Source: Marimonas lutisalis
GTDB taxonomy: Bacteria > Pseudomonadota > Alphaproteobacteria > Rhodobacterales > Rhodobacteraceae
Direction: 5' to 3'
DNA: 64,000 bases
Assembly: GCF_005434965.1 (NCBI RefSeq)
Contig: NZ_SKCI01000003.1
Coordinates: 186,001-250,000 of the forward strand
Shown: one piece after another, positions 53,557-62,535 of the stretch
Layout of the letters: each line of letters begins with the position of its first letter
Numbering within the stretch: position 1 is the stretch's first letter
Notes under the pieces: model-generated
What the model saw: only the letters and a program-made list of their open reading frames with translations
The model's database searches: none
What the model was told of the DNA's origin: nothing
Program-made: the position numbers and the translations under genes

Positions 53557-54594
53557 ATGTTCGACGACCTTTCCCTTCCTGTCCTACTGTTGATTGGCAG
53601 TTCCGCGGCGCTGGTCATTCTGCTTGTTGGCCTCCGCATGACCGGACTCGCGGATCGGATCGCCGACCGCACGGGCCTCGGCGAGGCGGTGGTGGGGGGC
53701 GTGCTTCTTGGCGCTGCGACTTCGTTCTCGGGCACCGTCGTGTCATTCACGGCGGCACTTGACGGGCGCGCTTCGCTCGCCTTCTCGAACGGAATAGGCG
53801 GTATCGCTGCACAGACAGCATTCCTCGCCATCGCCGACATCGTATATCGCCGCGCCAATCTCGAACACGCGGCGGCAGAGCTTGCGAACGTTTTCCAGTG
53901 CGGCGTGCTTCTCTTGCTTCTCGTGATCCCGGCGGCGGCCTTCACCGCTCCGGAAATCGCGATCTGGGGCGTCCACCCGGCGTCTTTCGTGCTGCCCATC
54001 GTCTATGCCTACGGCGTCATCGCAACGGCACGCCTGCGCGAAAAGCCGATGTGGCAGCCCGTCGAGACCGATGAGACCCGCGCCGATGAACCCGAGGATG
54101 GCGACACGCCGGGCAATCCGGCGCGCCGGCTCATCTTTGGGTTTATGCTGCTCATGGTGTTTCTCGGCTCGGCGGGCTGGGTCATCAGTCAGGTTGGCGC
54201 ACAGCTTGTCGACAGGTTAGGGCTCTCGGCCTCGCTCGTCGGCGCGCTCGTCACCGCCGTTATCACCTCCCTGCCCGAACTCGTCACGACCATCGCCGCC
54301 GTAAGGCGGGGCGCGCTTCAGCTCGCCGTTGGCGGGATCATCGGCGGCAACACTTTCGACACGCTCTTTCTCACGATCTCAGATGTCGGCTATCGCGGCG
54401 GGTCGATATACCATGCGGTGGGCTCGCAGGATCTCTTCTGGCTGGCGACGGGGATGCTGATGACGGCGATCCTCATGCTGGGGCTCATCTTCCGAGAGAA
54501 GAAGGGACCCGGAAGCATCGGCTTCGAAAGCCTCGCGCTTCTTTGCATCTATGTCCTCGCCATCGCGATCCAGGTGTATTCGGGAAGGACCTGA
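53557..54594 (+). CDS. CaCA-family cation exchanger-like protein
   Basis: The 345-residue membrane protein has about ten hydrophobic segments and two inverted alpha-repeat-like segments: GAATSFSGTVVSFTAALDG in the first half and TAVITSLPELVTTIAAVRRGALQLAVGGIIGGNTFDTLFL in the second. The second is typical of Na+/Ca2+ exchanger (CaCA) proteins; the first lacks the usual acidic residue (SSFPE-type), so it may be a divergent member. A gene-free 275-bp gap precedes it. Confidence 0.8.
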   Translation: MFDDLSLPVLLLIGSSAALVILLVGLRMTGLADRIADRTGLGEAVVGGVLLGAATSFSGTVVSFTAALDGRASLAFSNGIGGIAAQTAFLAIADIVYRRANLEHAAAELANVFQCGVLLLLLVIPAAAFTAPEIAIWGVHPASFVLPIVYAYGVIATARLREKPMWQPVETDETRADEPEDGDTPGNPARRLIFGFMLLMVFLGSAGWVISQVGAQLVDRLGLSASLVGALVTAVITSLPELVTTIAAVRRGALQLAVGGIIGGNTFDTLFLTISDVGYRGGSIYHAVGSQDLFWLATGMLMTAILMLGLIFREKKGPGSIGFESLALLCIYVLAIAIQVYSGRT

Positions 54595-54697
54595 TCCAGC
54601 CGTCCAGGGCGCGGTGACGATCCGACCAAACGACCGGAGGCACGCAACCCTCCTGTCAGAAATGTCTGCCTCGCGCTTTACCCGCGCTTCTTGCCCG

Positions 54698-56521
54698 TCA
54701 CGCCGCCTCTTCGCGCTCCGCCGCCTGGCGCTGCCACAGGCTCCAGTAGCGGCCCTGCCGCGCCAGCAGGTCCTCGTGGCTACCTTCCTCCACGATCTCG
54801 CCGGCTTCCAGCACAATGATCCGGTCGGCATCGGCGATCGTGCTCAGCCGGTGGGCGATGGTGATCACCGTGCGCCCTTCGCCCGCACGTTTCAGCGCGC
54901 CCTGGATCTCCTGCTCGGTCTCGGTATCCAGCGCGCTCGTCGCCTCATCGAGAAGCAGGATCGGCGGGTTCTTCAACAGCGTCCGGGCAATGCCCACGCG
55001 CTGCTTTTCCCCGCCCGAGAGTTTCAGCCCCCGCTCGCCCACGGCCGTGTCATAGCCCTGCGGCAGGCTCTGGATGAAGTCGTGGATCTGCGCCGCCTTT
55101 GCCGCCGCCACGATCTCCTCTTCGCTGGCCCCGTCGCGGCCATAGGCGATGTTGTAGCGGATCGTGTCGTTGAACAGCACCGTATCCTGCGGCACCACGC
55201 CAATCGCGTCATGCAGGCTCTGCTGGGTCACGTCGCGCACGTCCTGCCCGTCGATGGTCAGCGCGCCGCCCTGCACGTCGTAGAACCGGAACAAGAGCCG
55301 CCCGATGGTCGACTTGCCGCTACCCGACGGGCCCACGATGGCCACGCTCTGACCCGCCGGCACCTCCAGGCTCACGCCCTTCAGGATCGGCCGCTCGGGC
55401 TCATAGCCGAACCGCACATCCTCCAGCCGCACGGTGCCGCCCCCGACCTTCAGCGCGGGCGCGCCGGGCTTGTCGGCCACCTCGGGCGGCTGCTCCAGCA
55501 GGTCGAACATCTCGCCCATGTCCACCAGCGCCTGGCGGATTTCGCGGTAAACCGTGCCCAGGAAATTCAGCGGCATGGTGATCTGGATCATGTAGGCGTT
55601 GACCATCACGAAATCGCCCACCGTCAGGTGCCCGTTCTGCACGCCGATGGCCGCCATCACCATCACCCCGACCAATCCGCCGGTGATCAGAAACGCCTGG
55701 CCGAAATTCAGGAAGGCCAGCGAATAGGCGGTTTTCAGGGCCGCGCGCGCATAGGCCGCCATCGCGCTGTCATAGCGCGCGGCCTCGCGCGCCTCGGCGC
55801 CGAAATACTTGACGGTTTCGAAATTCAGCAGGCTGTCGATCGCCTTCTGGTTGGCATCGGTGTCCTGGTCGTTCATCTCGCGGCGCAGCTTCACCCGCCA
55901 TTCCGTCACCTTGAAGGTGAACCAGACATAAAGCGCGATGGTCACCGCCACCACGGCCAGATACCAGGCGTCGAACAGGAAAAACAGGATCCCCGCGATC
56001 ATCAGCAATTCCAGCACCAGCGGCCCGATCGAAAACAGCAGGAAGCGCAGCAGGAACTCTACGCCCTTCACACCACGCTCGATGATCCGGCTAAGGCCCC
56101 CCGTCTTGCGCGTGATGTGATAGCGCATCGACAGCCTGTGAATATGCTCGAACGTCTCCAGCGCCAGCGCCCGCAGCGCCCGCTGGCCCACGGCGGCAAA
56201 GATCGCATCGCGCAGCTGCTGGAACCCGTTGGCCATCAGCCGCGCCATGCCATAGGCCAGCGTCAGCCCCACCGCCCCCAGCATCAGGTCGGACGCACCC
56301 GCATCGCTCAGGCTGTCGACCGCGTATTTGTACAGGATCGGCGTGAACACGGCGACCAGCTTCGACGCCACCAGCGCCATCATCGCCAGCACCACCCGCC
56401 GCTTCACCCACGCATGCTCTTTCGGCCACAAATAGGGCGCCACCCGGCGGATCGTGCGCATCCCCGAGATCTGGTCGTTGTTCAGGTTGGCATTGGTGTA
56501 AACGCGGCGGCCACGGCGCAT
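54698..56521 (-). CDS. Atm1/ABCB7-type ABC exporter (fused permease-ATPase)
   Basis: The 607-residue half-transporter has six transmembrane helices, then a nucleotide-binding domain with Walker A GPSGSGKST, signature LSGGEKQRVGIARTLLK and Walker B ILLLDEATSALD. The hallmark NFETVKYFGAEAREAARYD and LNFGQAFLITGG segments mark the Atm1/HMT1 group, which exports glutathione-bound sulfur or metals. No partner subunit is needed. Confidence 0.9.
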   Translation of the reverse strand: MRRGRRVYTNANLNNDQISGMRTIRRVAPYLWPKEHAWVKRRVVLAMMALVASKLVAVFTPILYKYAVDSLSDAGASDLMLGAVGLTLAYGMARLMANGFQQLRDAIFAAVGQRALRALALETFEHIHRLSMRYHITRKTGGLSRIIERGVKGVEFLLRFLLFSIGPLVLELLMIAGILFFLFDAWYLAVVAVTIALYVWFTFKVTEWRVKLRREMNDQDTDANQKAIDSLLNFETVKYFGAEAREAARYDSAMAAYARAALKTAYSLAFLNFGQAFLITGGLVGVMVMAAIGVQNGHLTVGDFVMVNAYMIQITMPLNFLGTVYREIRQALVDMGEMFDLLEQPPEVADKPGAPALKVGGGTVRLEDVRFGYEPERPILKGVSLEVPAGQSVAIVGPSGSGKSTIGRLLFRFYDVQGGALTIDGQDVRDVTQQSLHDAIGVVPQDTVLFNDTIRYNIAYGRDGASEEEIVAAAKAAQIHDFIQSLPQGYDTAVGERGLKLSGGEKQRVGIARTLLKNPPILLLDEATSALDTETEQEIQGALKRAGEGRTVITIAHRLSTIADADRIIVLEAGEIVEEGSHEDLLARQGRYWSLWQRQAAEREEAA

Positions 56522-56604
56522 CGGCGGATCCCTTCGAACTCAAGGCCCCAGAAATAGGCCGCTTCGCCGGGGATTGCCAGTGCCTGCGCCGTTACGTTTC
56601 CTCG

Positions 56605-57669
56605 TCACAGCTCAAAGACATGCCCGTCACGCGGATCGGCCCGCCCCTCGGCCAAGGCGCGATAGACATCCGGCGCCGCCGCCAGTCCCTGGTGCACCCG
56701 CAGGTCCAGCCAAGCCTCGGCATCCGCCGCGATGCGTTTCCAGCCTTCGGTGATACGCGCTTCGATCACCCCGGGGCCCCATTCCTCGCGCCGCTTGGCA
56801 ATCTGCGCGGGCGCGAAAAAGAACTGCGGCTTCGGCCCCGGCAGGTCCTTGGGCGGCGCGAACTTGTCCCAGTGGCTTGTGCCCACCGCCGCCGAGTGTT
56901 TCAGCGCGTCACCCAGGTGCCGGTGCAGCGCCGCCTTCACCCCGGCATGGCCCGCCATGTCCACGTAAACCGATGGCACCTGCGCGATCCGGTCGATCTC
57001 TTCATAGCTCAGCACATGGTCACAGGCACCCAGCGCTTCGACAAAGGCGCGATTACCCGCCCCGGTCAGCCCGACAATGGTCCAGTCGCGCCCTTCCGGT
57101 TCGGCCAGGAACTTGCACAGCCCCAGGCCGGTCTTCGATGATGCGCTGCCGATGATGATCTGGCTTGCCCCGAACATCCCGTTGTCGACCAGCCAGTCAA
57201 AGAGCAGGTAGGACGTGGCCAGAAGCGGCTGCAACAGCGCGCGCATGTGATCGTCGCGCGCCGCCCCCTCGCGCACCATCGTGTAGCGGTTGTAGACAGC
57301 CGGCAGGTCGGCCCGGTGCGCCGCGGCATCCACCACCACGCCCGGCGCCTCGGCCTCGGGCCGGATCACCAGTTCCTCGGCCATGGGATAGAAGCCGTAG
57401 AGCCGCGCGCCTTCCTCCAGCGCGTCCGAGCGGCTCTCACTCACCCGCGCCACGCCCCAGACCGGCACGATGCCCTGCCCGTCGATCCCGCTGGGAAAGA
57501 ACTTCCAGTAACCGATCACGTGGCCCGTGGCCGCATAGGTCACGTTGTTCGCGGTCAGCGCGAAACTCTCCAGCCGCAACCGCGCCTCACCCTCCTGCAG
57601 GTCCGGCACCGGGGCGTCGTCGGCCGCCACAAGTGTAATATCGGATTGATCGACAAGAATGCGCTGCAT
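56605..57669 (-). CDS. DUF2855 family protein (quinone-oxidoreductase-like)
   Basis: The 354-residue protein has an N-terminal beta-rich part (LRLESFALTANNVTYAATG) and a Rossmann-like core (SQIIIGSASSKTGLGLCKFLAEPEGRDWTIVGLT). DUF2855 members resemble medium-chain dehydrogenases but lack the usual glycine-rich and zinc motifs; the function is unknown. It converges with no neighbour and lies 95 bp upstream of the LysM gene's stop on the same strand. Confidence 0.82.
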   Translation of the reverse strand: MQRILVDQSDITLVAADDAPVPDLQEGEARLRLESFALTANNVTYAATGHVIGYWKFFPSGIDGQGIVPVWGVARVSESRSDALEEGARLYGFYPMAEELVIRPEAEAPGVVVDAAAHRADLPAVYNRYTMVREGAARDDHMRALLQPLLATSYLLFDWLVDNGMFGASQIIIGSASSKTGLGLCKFLAEPEGRDWTIVGLTGAGNRAFVEALGACDHVLSYEEIDRIAQVPSVYVDMAGHAGVKAALHRHLGDALKHSAAVGTSHWDKFAPPKDLPGPKPQFFFAPAQIAKRREEWGPGVIEARITEGWKRIAADAEAWLDLRVHQGLAAAPDVYRALAEGRADPRDGHVFEL

Positions 57670-57764
57670 GCCCGGCCTCCCTTTGCTGGTCGGCCCAGTA
57701 TGTCACAGCGCCGCGCCCGCGCCAGTATGGCGCTTGCATGACGTCCCGTCGCCTGACGGGCAGA

Positions 57765-58976
57765 TCAGTCTTGCGGAATGTCGAACACCTGGCCCGGATA
57801 GATCAGGTCAGGGTTGCGGATGCGGTCCTTGTTGGCCTCAAACAGCCGCACGTAAAGCGTGCCCTCGCCATATCTCTCGCGCGCGATGGCCCAGAGCGTG
57901 TTGCCCGGCTGCACGGTGATCGCCGTCACCTCGCCCGCCTCGGCCACCACCTGCTGATCCTCGCGCTTGAACGGCGTCTCGACCCGGCTCACCACTGCGC
58001 CCTCTTCGTCGATCTCGTCCACCCGCAGGGTATAAACACCGGTATCCACGTCCGGCAGATCGGTGCGCCAGTTGCCGTCCTCGGCAATCCGCGACGTGGT
58101 GATCGGCGTGTTGTCCAGGTAGACCCGCACAAAGCGGCTGCCCTGCCCGCGTCCCGCGATCTGCACCTCGCCCTCGTCGGAATAGGAAATCGTGTCCACT
58201 GCCACGGCGCTCATCACCTCCGGCGCGGCCTCGCGCGGCGCGGGCGGTTGCACCACCCGCACGCCTTCCTGGCTGGTCATCATGACAACGGTTTGCGATT
58301 GCGCCACGGGGGCCGTCGGAGCCTTGGGTTCGGACGGAGTTTCCGACGCGGCCATCTCAACCTTGGGTTCCTCTGCAGCCCCCTCCTGGGCCGTGGTCTC
58401 CGCTGCCGCAGGCTCACTCTCGCCCGCCGTCGGTTCCTCGGCGGTCACAGCCTCGGCCACCGCCACCCGCACCGGCGCCAGGATCGCCTCTTCCGCCGAT
58501 GTCAGCGGCTCGGCCCCCTCCACAGGCATTACCAGCCGCATCACCCGGGCCATCTCGGCCGGGGGAAGCTGAAGGAAACTTGCGAAATTGCCATCCGATC
58601 CCGTCGTCACCCGGGCCAGTTCTTCGCCATCCAGCTCGATCACGATCTCTGCCCCGGGCTCCCCGCGCCCGGCCACCATCGTGCTGCCATCCGGCTCGAC
58701 CCGGACAAGGTCGAATGCGGGGCGGCGTGGCGCATCCGCCTCGGTGGCGGGCTCCGGCGCGGGCTCTGGCACGGGCTCCGGCTCTGGCGCGGGCGTCACC
58801 GCCGCGCTCTGCTGACTGGGCGCCGCCTCGGGCACCACCGCCACAGGCTGCGGCTCCTCAACCGGTTCCGGCGTGAAGACGCCGGCAAAATAGGCCCCTG
58901 CCCCGGCGATCACCACCGCCGCGACTCCCGCCAGTGTCAGGCCCTGTACGCCCGTCAAACCAGCCAGTTTGCTCAT
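57765..58976 (-). CDS. LysM-domain envelope protein
   Basis: The 403-residue protein begins with a signal anchor (about 8-30), continues with a long Pro/Glu/Ala-rich linker and a few beta-strand modules. It ends with a LysM domain (about 353-400: AITVQPGNTLWAIARERYGEGTLYVRLFEANKD..IYPGQVFDIP), which should bind peptidoglycan. The low-complexity linker suggests it spans the periplasm. Confidence 0.88.
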   Translation of the reverse strand: MSKLAGLTGVQGLTLAGVAAVVIAGAGAYFAGVFTPEPVEEPQPVAVVPEAAPSQQSAAVTPAPEPEPVPEPAPEPATEADAPRRPAFDLVRVEPDGSTMVAGRGEPGAEIVIELDGEELARVTTGSDGNFASFLQLPPAEMARVMRLVMPVEGAEPLTSAEEAILAPVRVAVAEAVTAEEPTAGESEPAAAETTAQEGAAEEPKVEMAASETPSEPKAPTAPVAQSQTVVMMTSQEGVRVVQPPAPREAAPEVMSAVAVDTISYSDEGEVQIAGRGQGSRFVRVYLDNTPITTSRIAEDGNWRTDLPDVDTGVYTLRVDEIDEEGAVVSRVETPFKREDQQVVAEAGEVTAITVQPGNTLWAIARERYGEGTLYVRLFEANKDRIRNPDLIYPGQVFDIPQD

Positions 58977-59085
58977 GTTCGTCCTTCCCCTCCGCGCCTA
59001 GGCAGCATGCGCGGTTGAGCCTCTTTAACAACAAGGCTAACACGGGTCAAAACACCTTCTGTCGCGCCATCGGGAATACATCCAC

Positions 59086-59670
59086 ATGTCTACATTCACG
59101 CCACAGCCTTCGATCTGCGTCTATTGCGGCTCCCGCCCCGGCGCCCAGCCCGCCTACATGGACGACGCCACCACATTCGGCACCGCGCTGGCCGGCGAAG
59201 GCTGGCGGCTCGTCTACGGCGCTGGCGATGTCGGGATCATGGGCGCGGTGGCACGCGCCGCACAGGCGGCCGGCGGCGATACGTTCGGCGTAATCCCCAC
59301 CCACCTGATGCAGCTCGAGGTTGGCAAACGCGATCTCACCCGCTTCGTCGTGACCGAGAACATGCACGAGCGCAAGAAGGTGATGTTCATGAATTCCGAC
59401 GCCATCGTCGTGCTGCCCGGCGGCGCGGGATCGCTCGATGAGTTCTTCGAGGTCCTCACCTGGGCACAGCTCGGCCTGCACGCCAAGCCGATCCTGCTGG
59501 TGAACACCAACGGCTACTGGGATCCGCTGACCGGCCTTGTCGACCACGTCATCGCTCAGGGCTTCGCCGATGCCTCGCTACGCGAATTCATCACCGTGGT
59601 CGACGGCCCGGCCGCGGCCATCGCCACCCTGCGTGATGCCCTTTCTCGCGACACTGCCGACACCGAATAA
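59086..59670 (+). CDS. LOG-family nucleotide phosphoribohydrolase-like protein
   Basis: The 194-residue protein has CVYCGSRPGA at the N-terminus and the active-site motif PGGAGSLDEFFE with E in the catalytic position. Bacterial LOG proteins cleave (cytokinin) nucleoside monophosphates. Its last 115 bp overlap the convergent rarD-like gene on the opposite strand. Confidence 0.88.
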   Translation: MSTFTPQPSICVYCGSRPGAQPAYMDDATTFGTALAGEGWRLVYGAGDVGIMGAVARAAQAAGGDTFGVIPTHLMQLEVGKRDLTRFVVTENMHERKKVMFMNSDAIVVLPGGAGSLDEFFEVLTWAQLGLHAKPILLVNTNGYWDPLTGLVDHVIAQGFADASLREFITVVDGPAAAIATLRDALSRDTADTE

Positions 59671-60506
59671 AGCGCCAGCGCCACCCAGATGCAGCCGAAG
59701 GCGGCCATGTGCCAGCCGCTGAACGGCTCGCCGAAAATCACCACCGCGCACAGGAACTGCCCGGTCGGGTTGATGTATTGCAACAGCCCGATCGTCGACA
59801 GGCTCACCCGCCGCGCGGCATAGGAGAAGAGGATCAGCGGCGTCGCCGTCAGAACACCGGAAAAGACCAGCAGGAAACTGTCCAGCATGTCTTCGCCGAA
59901 CACCCCCGCCCCCCGCGTCTCCAGCCACATCAGCCAGGCCAGCCCCACCGGCGCCAGCACCGCCACTTCGGCGGTAACTGACACCGTCGGCCCCACCGAA
60001 AGCCGTTTCTTGACAAGGCCGTAAAGGCCAAAGCTGAACGCCAGCACCAGCGACACCCAAGGCGCCACGCCCAACCCGTAGGTCAGAACGCCCACGCCCA
60101 GCGCCGCCAGCATCACCGCGCTCCACTGCGCCCGCGACAGCCATTCGCCCAGCACGACCCAGCCCAGCATCACCGCCACCAGCGGGAAGATGTAATATCC
60201 CAGCGCCGCCTGCGTGGTCATCCCCCACTGCACCGACAGGATGAAGAGCAGCCAGTTGGTGGAAATCATCACCGCCGCCAGCACGATCACCCCCAGCGCG
60301 CGCGCACTGTTCATCGCCGCGGGCAGCTGCCCCAGCCGCCCCTGCACCAGCAGCAAAAGCGCAAACAGCAAGAACGACCACACCGTGCGATGCGCCAGGA
60401 TCTCGACCGCATCAATATGCACCAGAAGCTTGTAATATAGCGGCGCCAGCCCCCACAGCAGGGCCGCCGCCACCATTGCCGCAACACCTTTTCCCGCTTC
60501 GCTCAC
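59556..60506 (-). CDS. rarD: RarD/EamA-family transporter
   Basis: The 316-residue protein has ten hydrophobic segments and the RarD signatures MVAAALLWGLAPLYYKLLVHIDAVEILAHRTVWS (in parts) and LLQYINPTGQFLCAV. It is a DMT-type exporter of unknown substrate. GTG 60506 has AGGGAG six bases upstream, better than ATG 60539 or GTG 60560. The C-terminal tail after ALALYSVSAVSRERA is unusually charged and is encoded opposite the LOG gene end. Confidence 0.82.
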   Translation of the reverse strand: MSEAGKGVAAMVAAALLWGLAPLYYKLLVHIDAVEILAHRTVWSFLLFALLLLVQGRLGQLPAAMNSARALGVIVLAAVMISTNWLLFILSVQWGMTTQAALGYYIFPLVAVMLGWVVLGEWLSRAQWSAVMLAALGVGVLTYGLGVAPWVSLVLAFSFGLYGLVKKRLSVGPTVSVTAEVAVLAPVGLAWLMWLETRGAGVFGEDMLDSFLLVFSGVLTATPLILFSYAARRVSLSTIGLLQYINPTGQFLCAVVIFGEPFSGWHMAAFGCIWVALALYSVSAVSRERASRRVAMAAAGPSTTVMNSRSEASAKP

Positions 60507-60676
60507 CGCTGTCTCCCTCGGGTTTGGGGCCGTCTGCATGTCGCGCGGGGCCTGGGTCACGCCCTGCGGTCGACATCGCCACTTGGGCCACGGCCGCGCG
60601 CGAAGTCAACCCGCCCCCGGGTTGACAGGCGCCGGCTTCACCGTCAGCGTTTCGCGGGCACACACAGGGGGGCGTC

Positions 60677-61723
60677 ATGCACACCGGAACCACGATGTCG
60701 GGCGTCGTCCTGACCGGCCACGGCGGTCCGGACATGCTCAGCTGGCGCGATGATCTTCCGATCCCGCGGGCGGGCAAAGGCGACGTTGTTGTCAGGGTGC
60801 ACGCTGCCGCGGTCAACAATACCGATATCAATACCCGGCTGGCCTGGTATTCCAAGGGCGATGCCGAGGCTGGCGATGCCACCTGGTCGGGCGCGCCGAT
60901 GACCTTCCCGCGCATCCAGGGCGCCGATGTGTGCGGCACCATCGTGGCCGTGGGGGATGGCGTCGATCCGGCTCGCATCGGCGAGCGTATCCTGATCGAA
61001 CCCTGCCTTGTCGAAGCCGATGGGCAACGGCTCGAACGGCCCTGGTATCTCGGGTCCGAATGCGATGGCGGCTTTGCCCAGTATACCCGCGTTGCATCGC
61101 GCCACGCCCATCGCATCGCAAGCGATCTCACCGATGTTCAGCTCGCCTCGTTTCCCTGCTCCTACTCGACCGCTGAAAACATGCTCACCCGGGCCGACGT
61201 CGGGCCAGGTGACACGGTGCTGGTCACCGGCGCGTCGGGCGGCGTCGGTTCGGCCGCGCTACAGCTGGCACGGGCCCGTGGCGCCCGGGTGTTCGCCGTC
61301 ACGCACCCGTCGAAGGCACCTTCGCTCGTCGCGCTCGGCGCCGACAAAACCGTCGATCGCGGCGCCGATCTCGTGCAGGCCCTGGGCCCCGACAGCGTCG
61401 ATGTCGTCATCGACCTGGTCGCCGGGCCGACCTGGCCAACCCTGCTCGACGTGCTGCGCCCCGGCGGCCGCTATTCTGTCGCCGGGGCCATCGCCGGGCC
61501 TCACGTCACGCTCGACGTGCGCACCCTCTATCTCAAGGATCTCAGCCTTTTCGGCTGCACGGTGCTTGATCCGGGGGTGTTCGCGGCCCTGGTCCGCCGG
61601 ATCGAACGGGGTGAGATCGCGCCGCTCGTGGCCGCAACCTATCCACTTCGGCAAATCGCGGAGGCTCAGGCGGCTTTTGGCGAAAAGGGCTATATCGGAA
61701 AAATCGTGCTCGAGATCGGCTGA
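60677..61723 (+). CDS. medium-chain dehydrogenase/quinone reductase-family oxidoreductase
   Basis: The 348-residue protein has the MDR fold: GroES-like N-terminal part (FPRIQGADVCGTIVAVG) and a Rossmann domain with VTGASGGVGSAALQLARARGA. No structural-zinc cysteine cluster is visible, which suggests a zinc-free quinone-oxidoreductase-like enzyme. It is divergent from rarD (170 bp) and converges with sodB. Confidence 0.85.
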   Translation: MHTGTTMSGVVLTGHGGPDMLSWRDDLPIPRAGKGDVVVRVHAAAVNNTDINTRLAWYSKGDAEAGDATWSGAPMTFPRIQGADVCGTIVAVGDGVDPARIGERILIEPCLVEADGQRLERPWYLGSECDGGFAQYTRVASRHAHRIASDLTDVQLASFPCSYSTAENMLTRADVGPGDTVLVTGASGGVGSAALQLARARGARVFAVTHPSKAPSLVALGADKTVDRGADLVQALGPDSVDVVIDLVAGPTWPTLLDVLRPGGRYSVAGAIAGPHVTLDVRTLYLKDLSLFGCTVLDPGVFAALVRRIERGEIAPLVAATYPLRQIAEAQAAFGEKGYIGKIVLEIG

Positions 61724-61747
61724 GCCGCCCGCTGCGCCGCGCAGAAA

Positions 61748-61774
61748 CGAAAACGGCCGTCCCACCGGGCGGCC
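61748..61774 (-). terminator. terminator between MDR and sodB genes
   Basis: CGGCCG arms (61753-61758 and 61769-61774) enclose TCCCACCGGG. On the minus strand the stem is followed by TTTTC, 28 bp after the sodB stop. On the plus strand TTTT occurs seven bases further on, so it may act in both directions. Confidence 0.7.
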
Positions 61775-61801
61775 GCGTCCGTTTTCAGCCCGCAACGGAG
61801 C

Positions 61802-62404
61802 TTATTTCATACGGCTGGCGACGTTTTCCCAGTTCACCAGGTTGTCCAGGAAGTTGGTCAGGTAGGCCGGGCGCTTGTTGCGGAAATCGATGTAGTAGGA
61901 ATGCTCCCACACGTCACAGCCCAGAAGCGCGGTCTGGCCAAAGCAGAGCGGGTTCACGCCGTTTTCCGTCTTGGTCACGGCCAGCGACCCGTCGGAATTC
62001 TGCACCAGCCAGCACCAGCCCGAGCCGAACTGGCCCGCGCCCGCCGCGCTGAACTCTTCCTTGAACTTTTCGACCGAACCGAACGCCTCGGTCAGCGCCT
62101 TTTCCAGCTCGCCGGGCATCGGGCTCGCGCCAGGGCCCATCATCTCCCAGAACTGGTTGTGGTTCCACAGCTGGCTGATGTTGTTGAAAATGCCATTCTG
62201 CGCCACGGCGCCCTTGTCATAGGTGCCCACGATGATCTCTTCGAGGGATTTGTTTTCCCACTCGGTACCCGCGATCAGCTTGTTGCCGTTGTCGACATAG
62301 GCCTTGTGGTGAAGGTCGTGGTGATATTCCAGCGTCTCCTTCGACATGCCCTTGTCGGCCAGCGCGTCATGCGCATAGGGAAGATCAGGAAGTTCGAAAG
62401 CCAT
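61802..62404 (-). CDS. sodB: superoxide dismutase, Fe-type (Fe/Mn family)
   Basis: The enzyme dismutates superoxide in the cytoplasm. The 200 residues carry metal ligands H28 (EYHHDLHHKAY), H82 (WNHNQFW), D164 and H168 (DVWEHSYY). Q78 in NNISQLWNH occupies the second-sphere site typical of iron enzymes; a glutamine at this position with GQFGSGW elsewhere fits Fe or cambialistic use. ATG 62404 precedes MAFELPDLPYAHDAL. Confidence 0.95.
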   Translation of the reverse strand: MAFELPDLPYAHDALADKGMSKETLEYHHDLHHKAYVDNGNKLIAGTEWENKSLEEIIVGTYDKGAVAQNGIFNNISQLWNHNQFWEMMGPGASPMPGELEKALTEAFGSVEKFKEEFSAAGAGQFGSGWCWLVQNSDGSLAVTKTENGVNPLCFGQTALLGCDVWEHSYYIDFRNKRPAYLTNFLDNLVNWENVASRMK

Positions 62405-62502
62405 GGGTAAGCCCCCCTCGTTGTTCGCGTTCAAGTCATTGCCCTACACATGGGGGCCAAGCGCGGCCAAGGTCAAGGGGCGCGCGGCAATTTCCCGACG
62501 AA

Positions 62503-62534
62503 AACAATAGGAAACCCGCAACTGCCGGGTTTCC
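62503..62534 (-). terminator. rho-independent terminator of the serine hydrolase gene
   Basis: GGAAACCCG (62510-62518) and CGGGTTTCC (62526-62534) form a 9-bp stem with loop CAACTGC. On the minus strand it is followed by TATTGTTTTC, directly after the stop of the hydrolase gene. Confidence 0.85.
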
Positions 62535-62535
62535 C

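Noticed and set aside
53349-53999. A 216-codon minus-strand frame covering the gap and the start of the CaCA gene
   Set aside because: Serine- and arginine-rich translation without a domain, antisense to a clear membrane protein.
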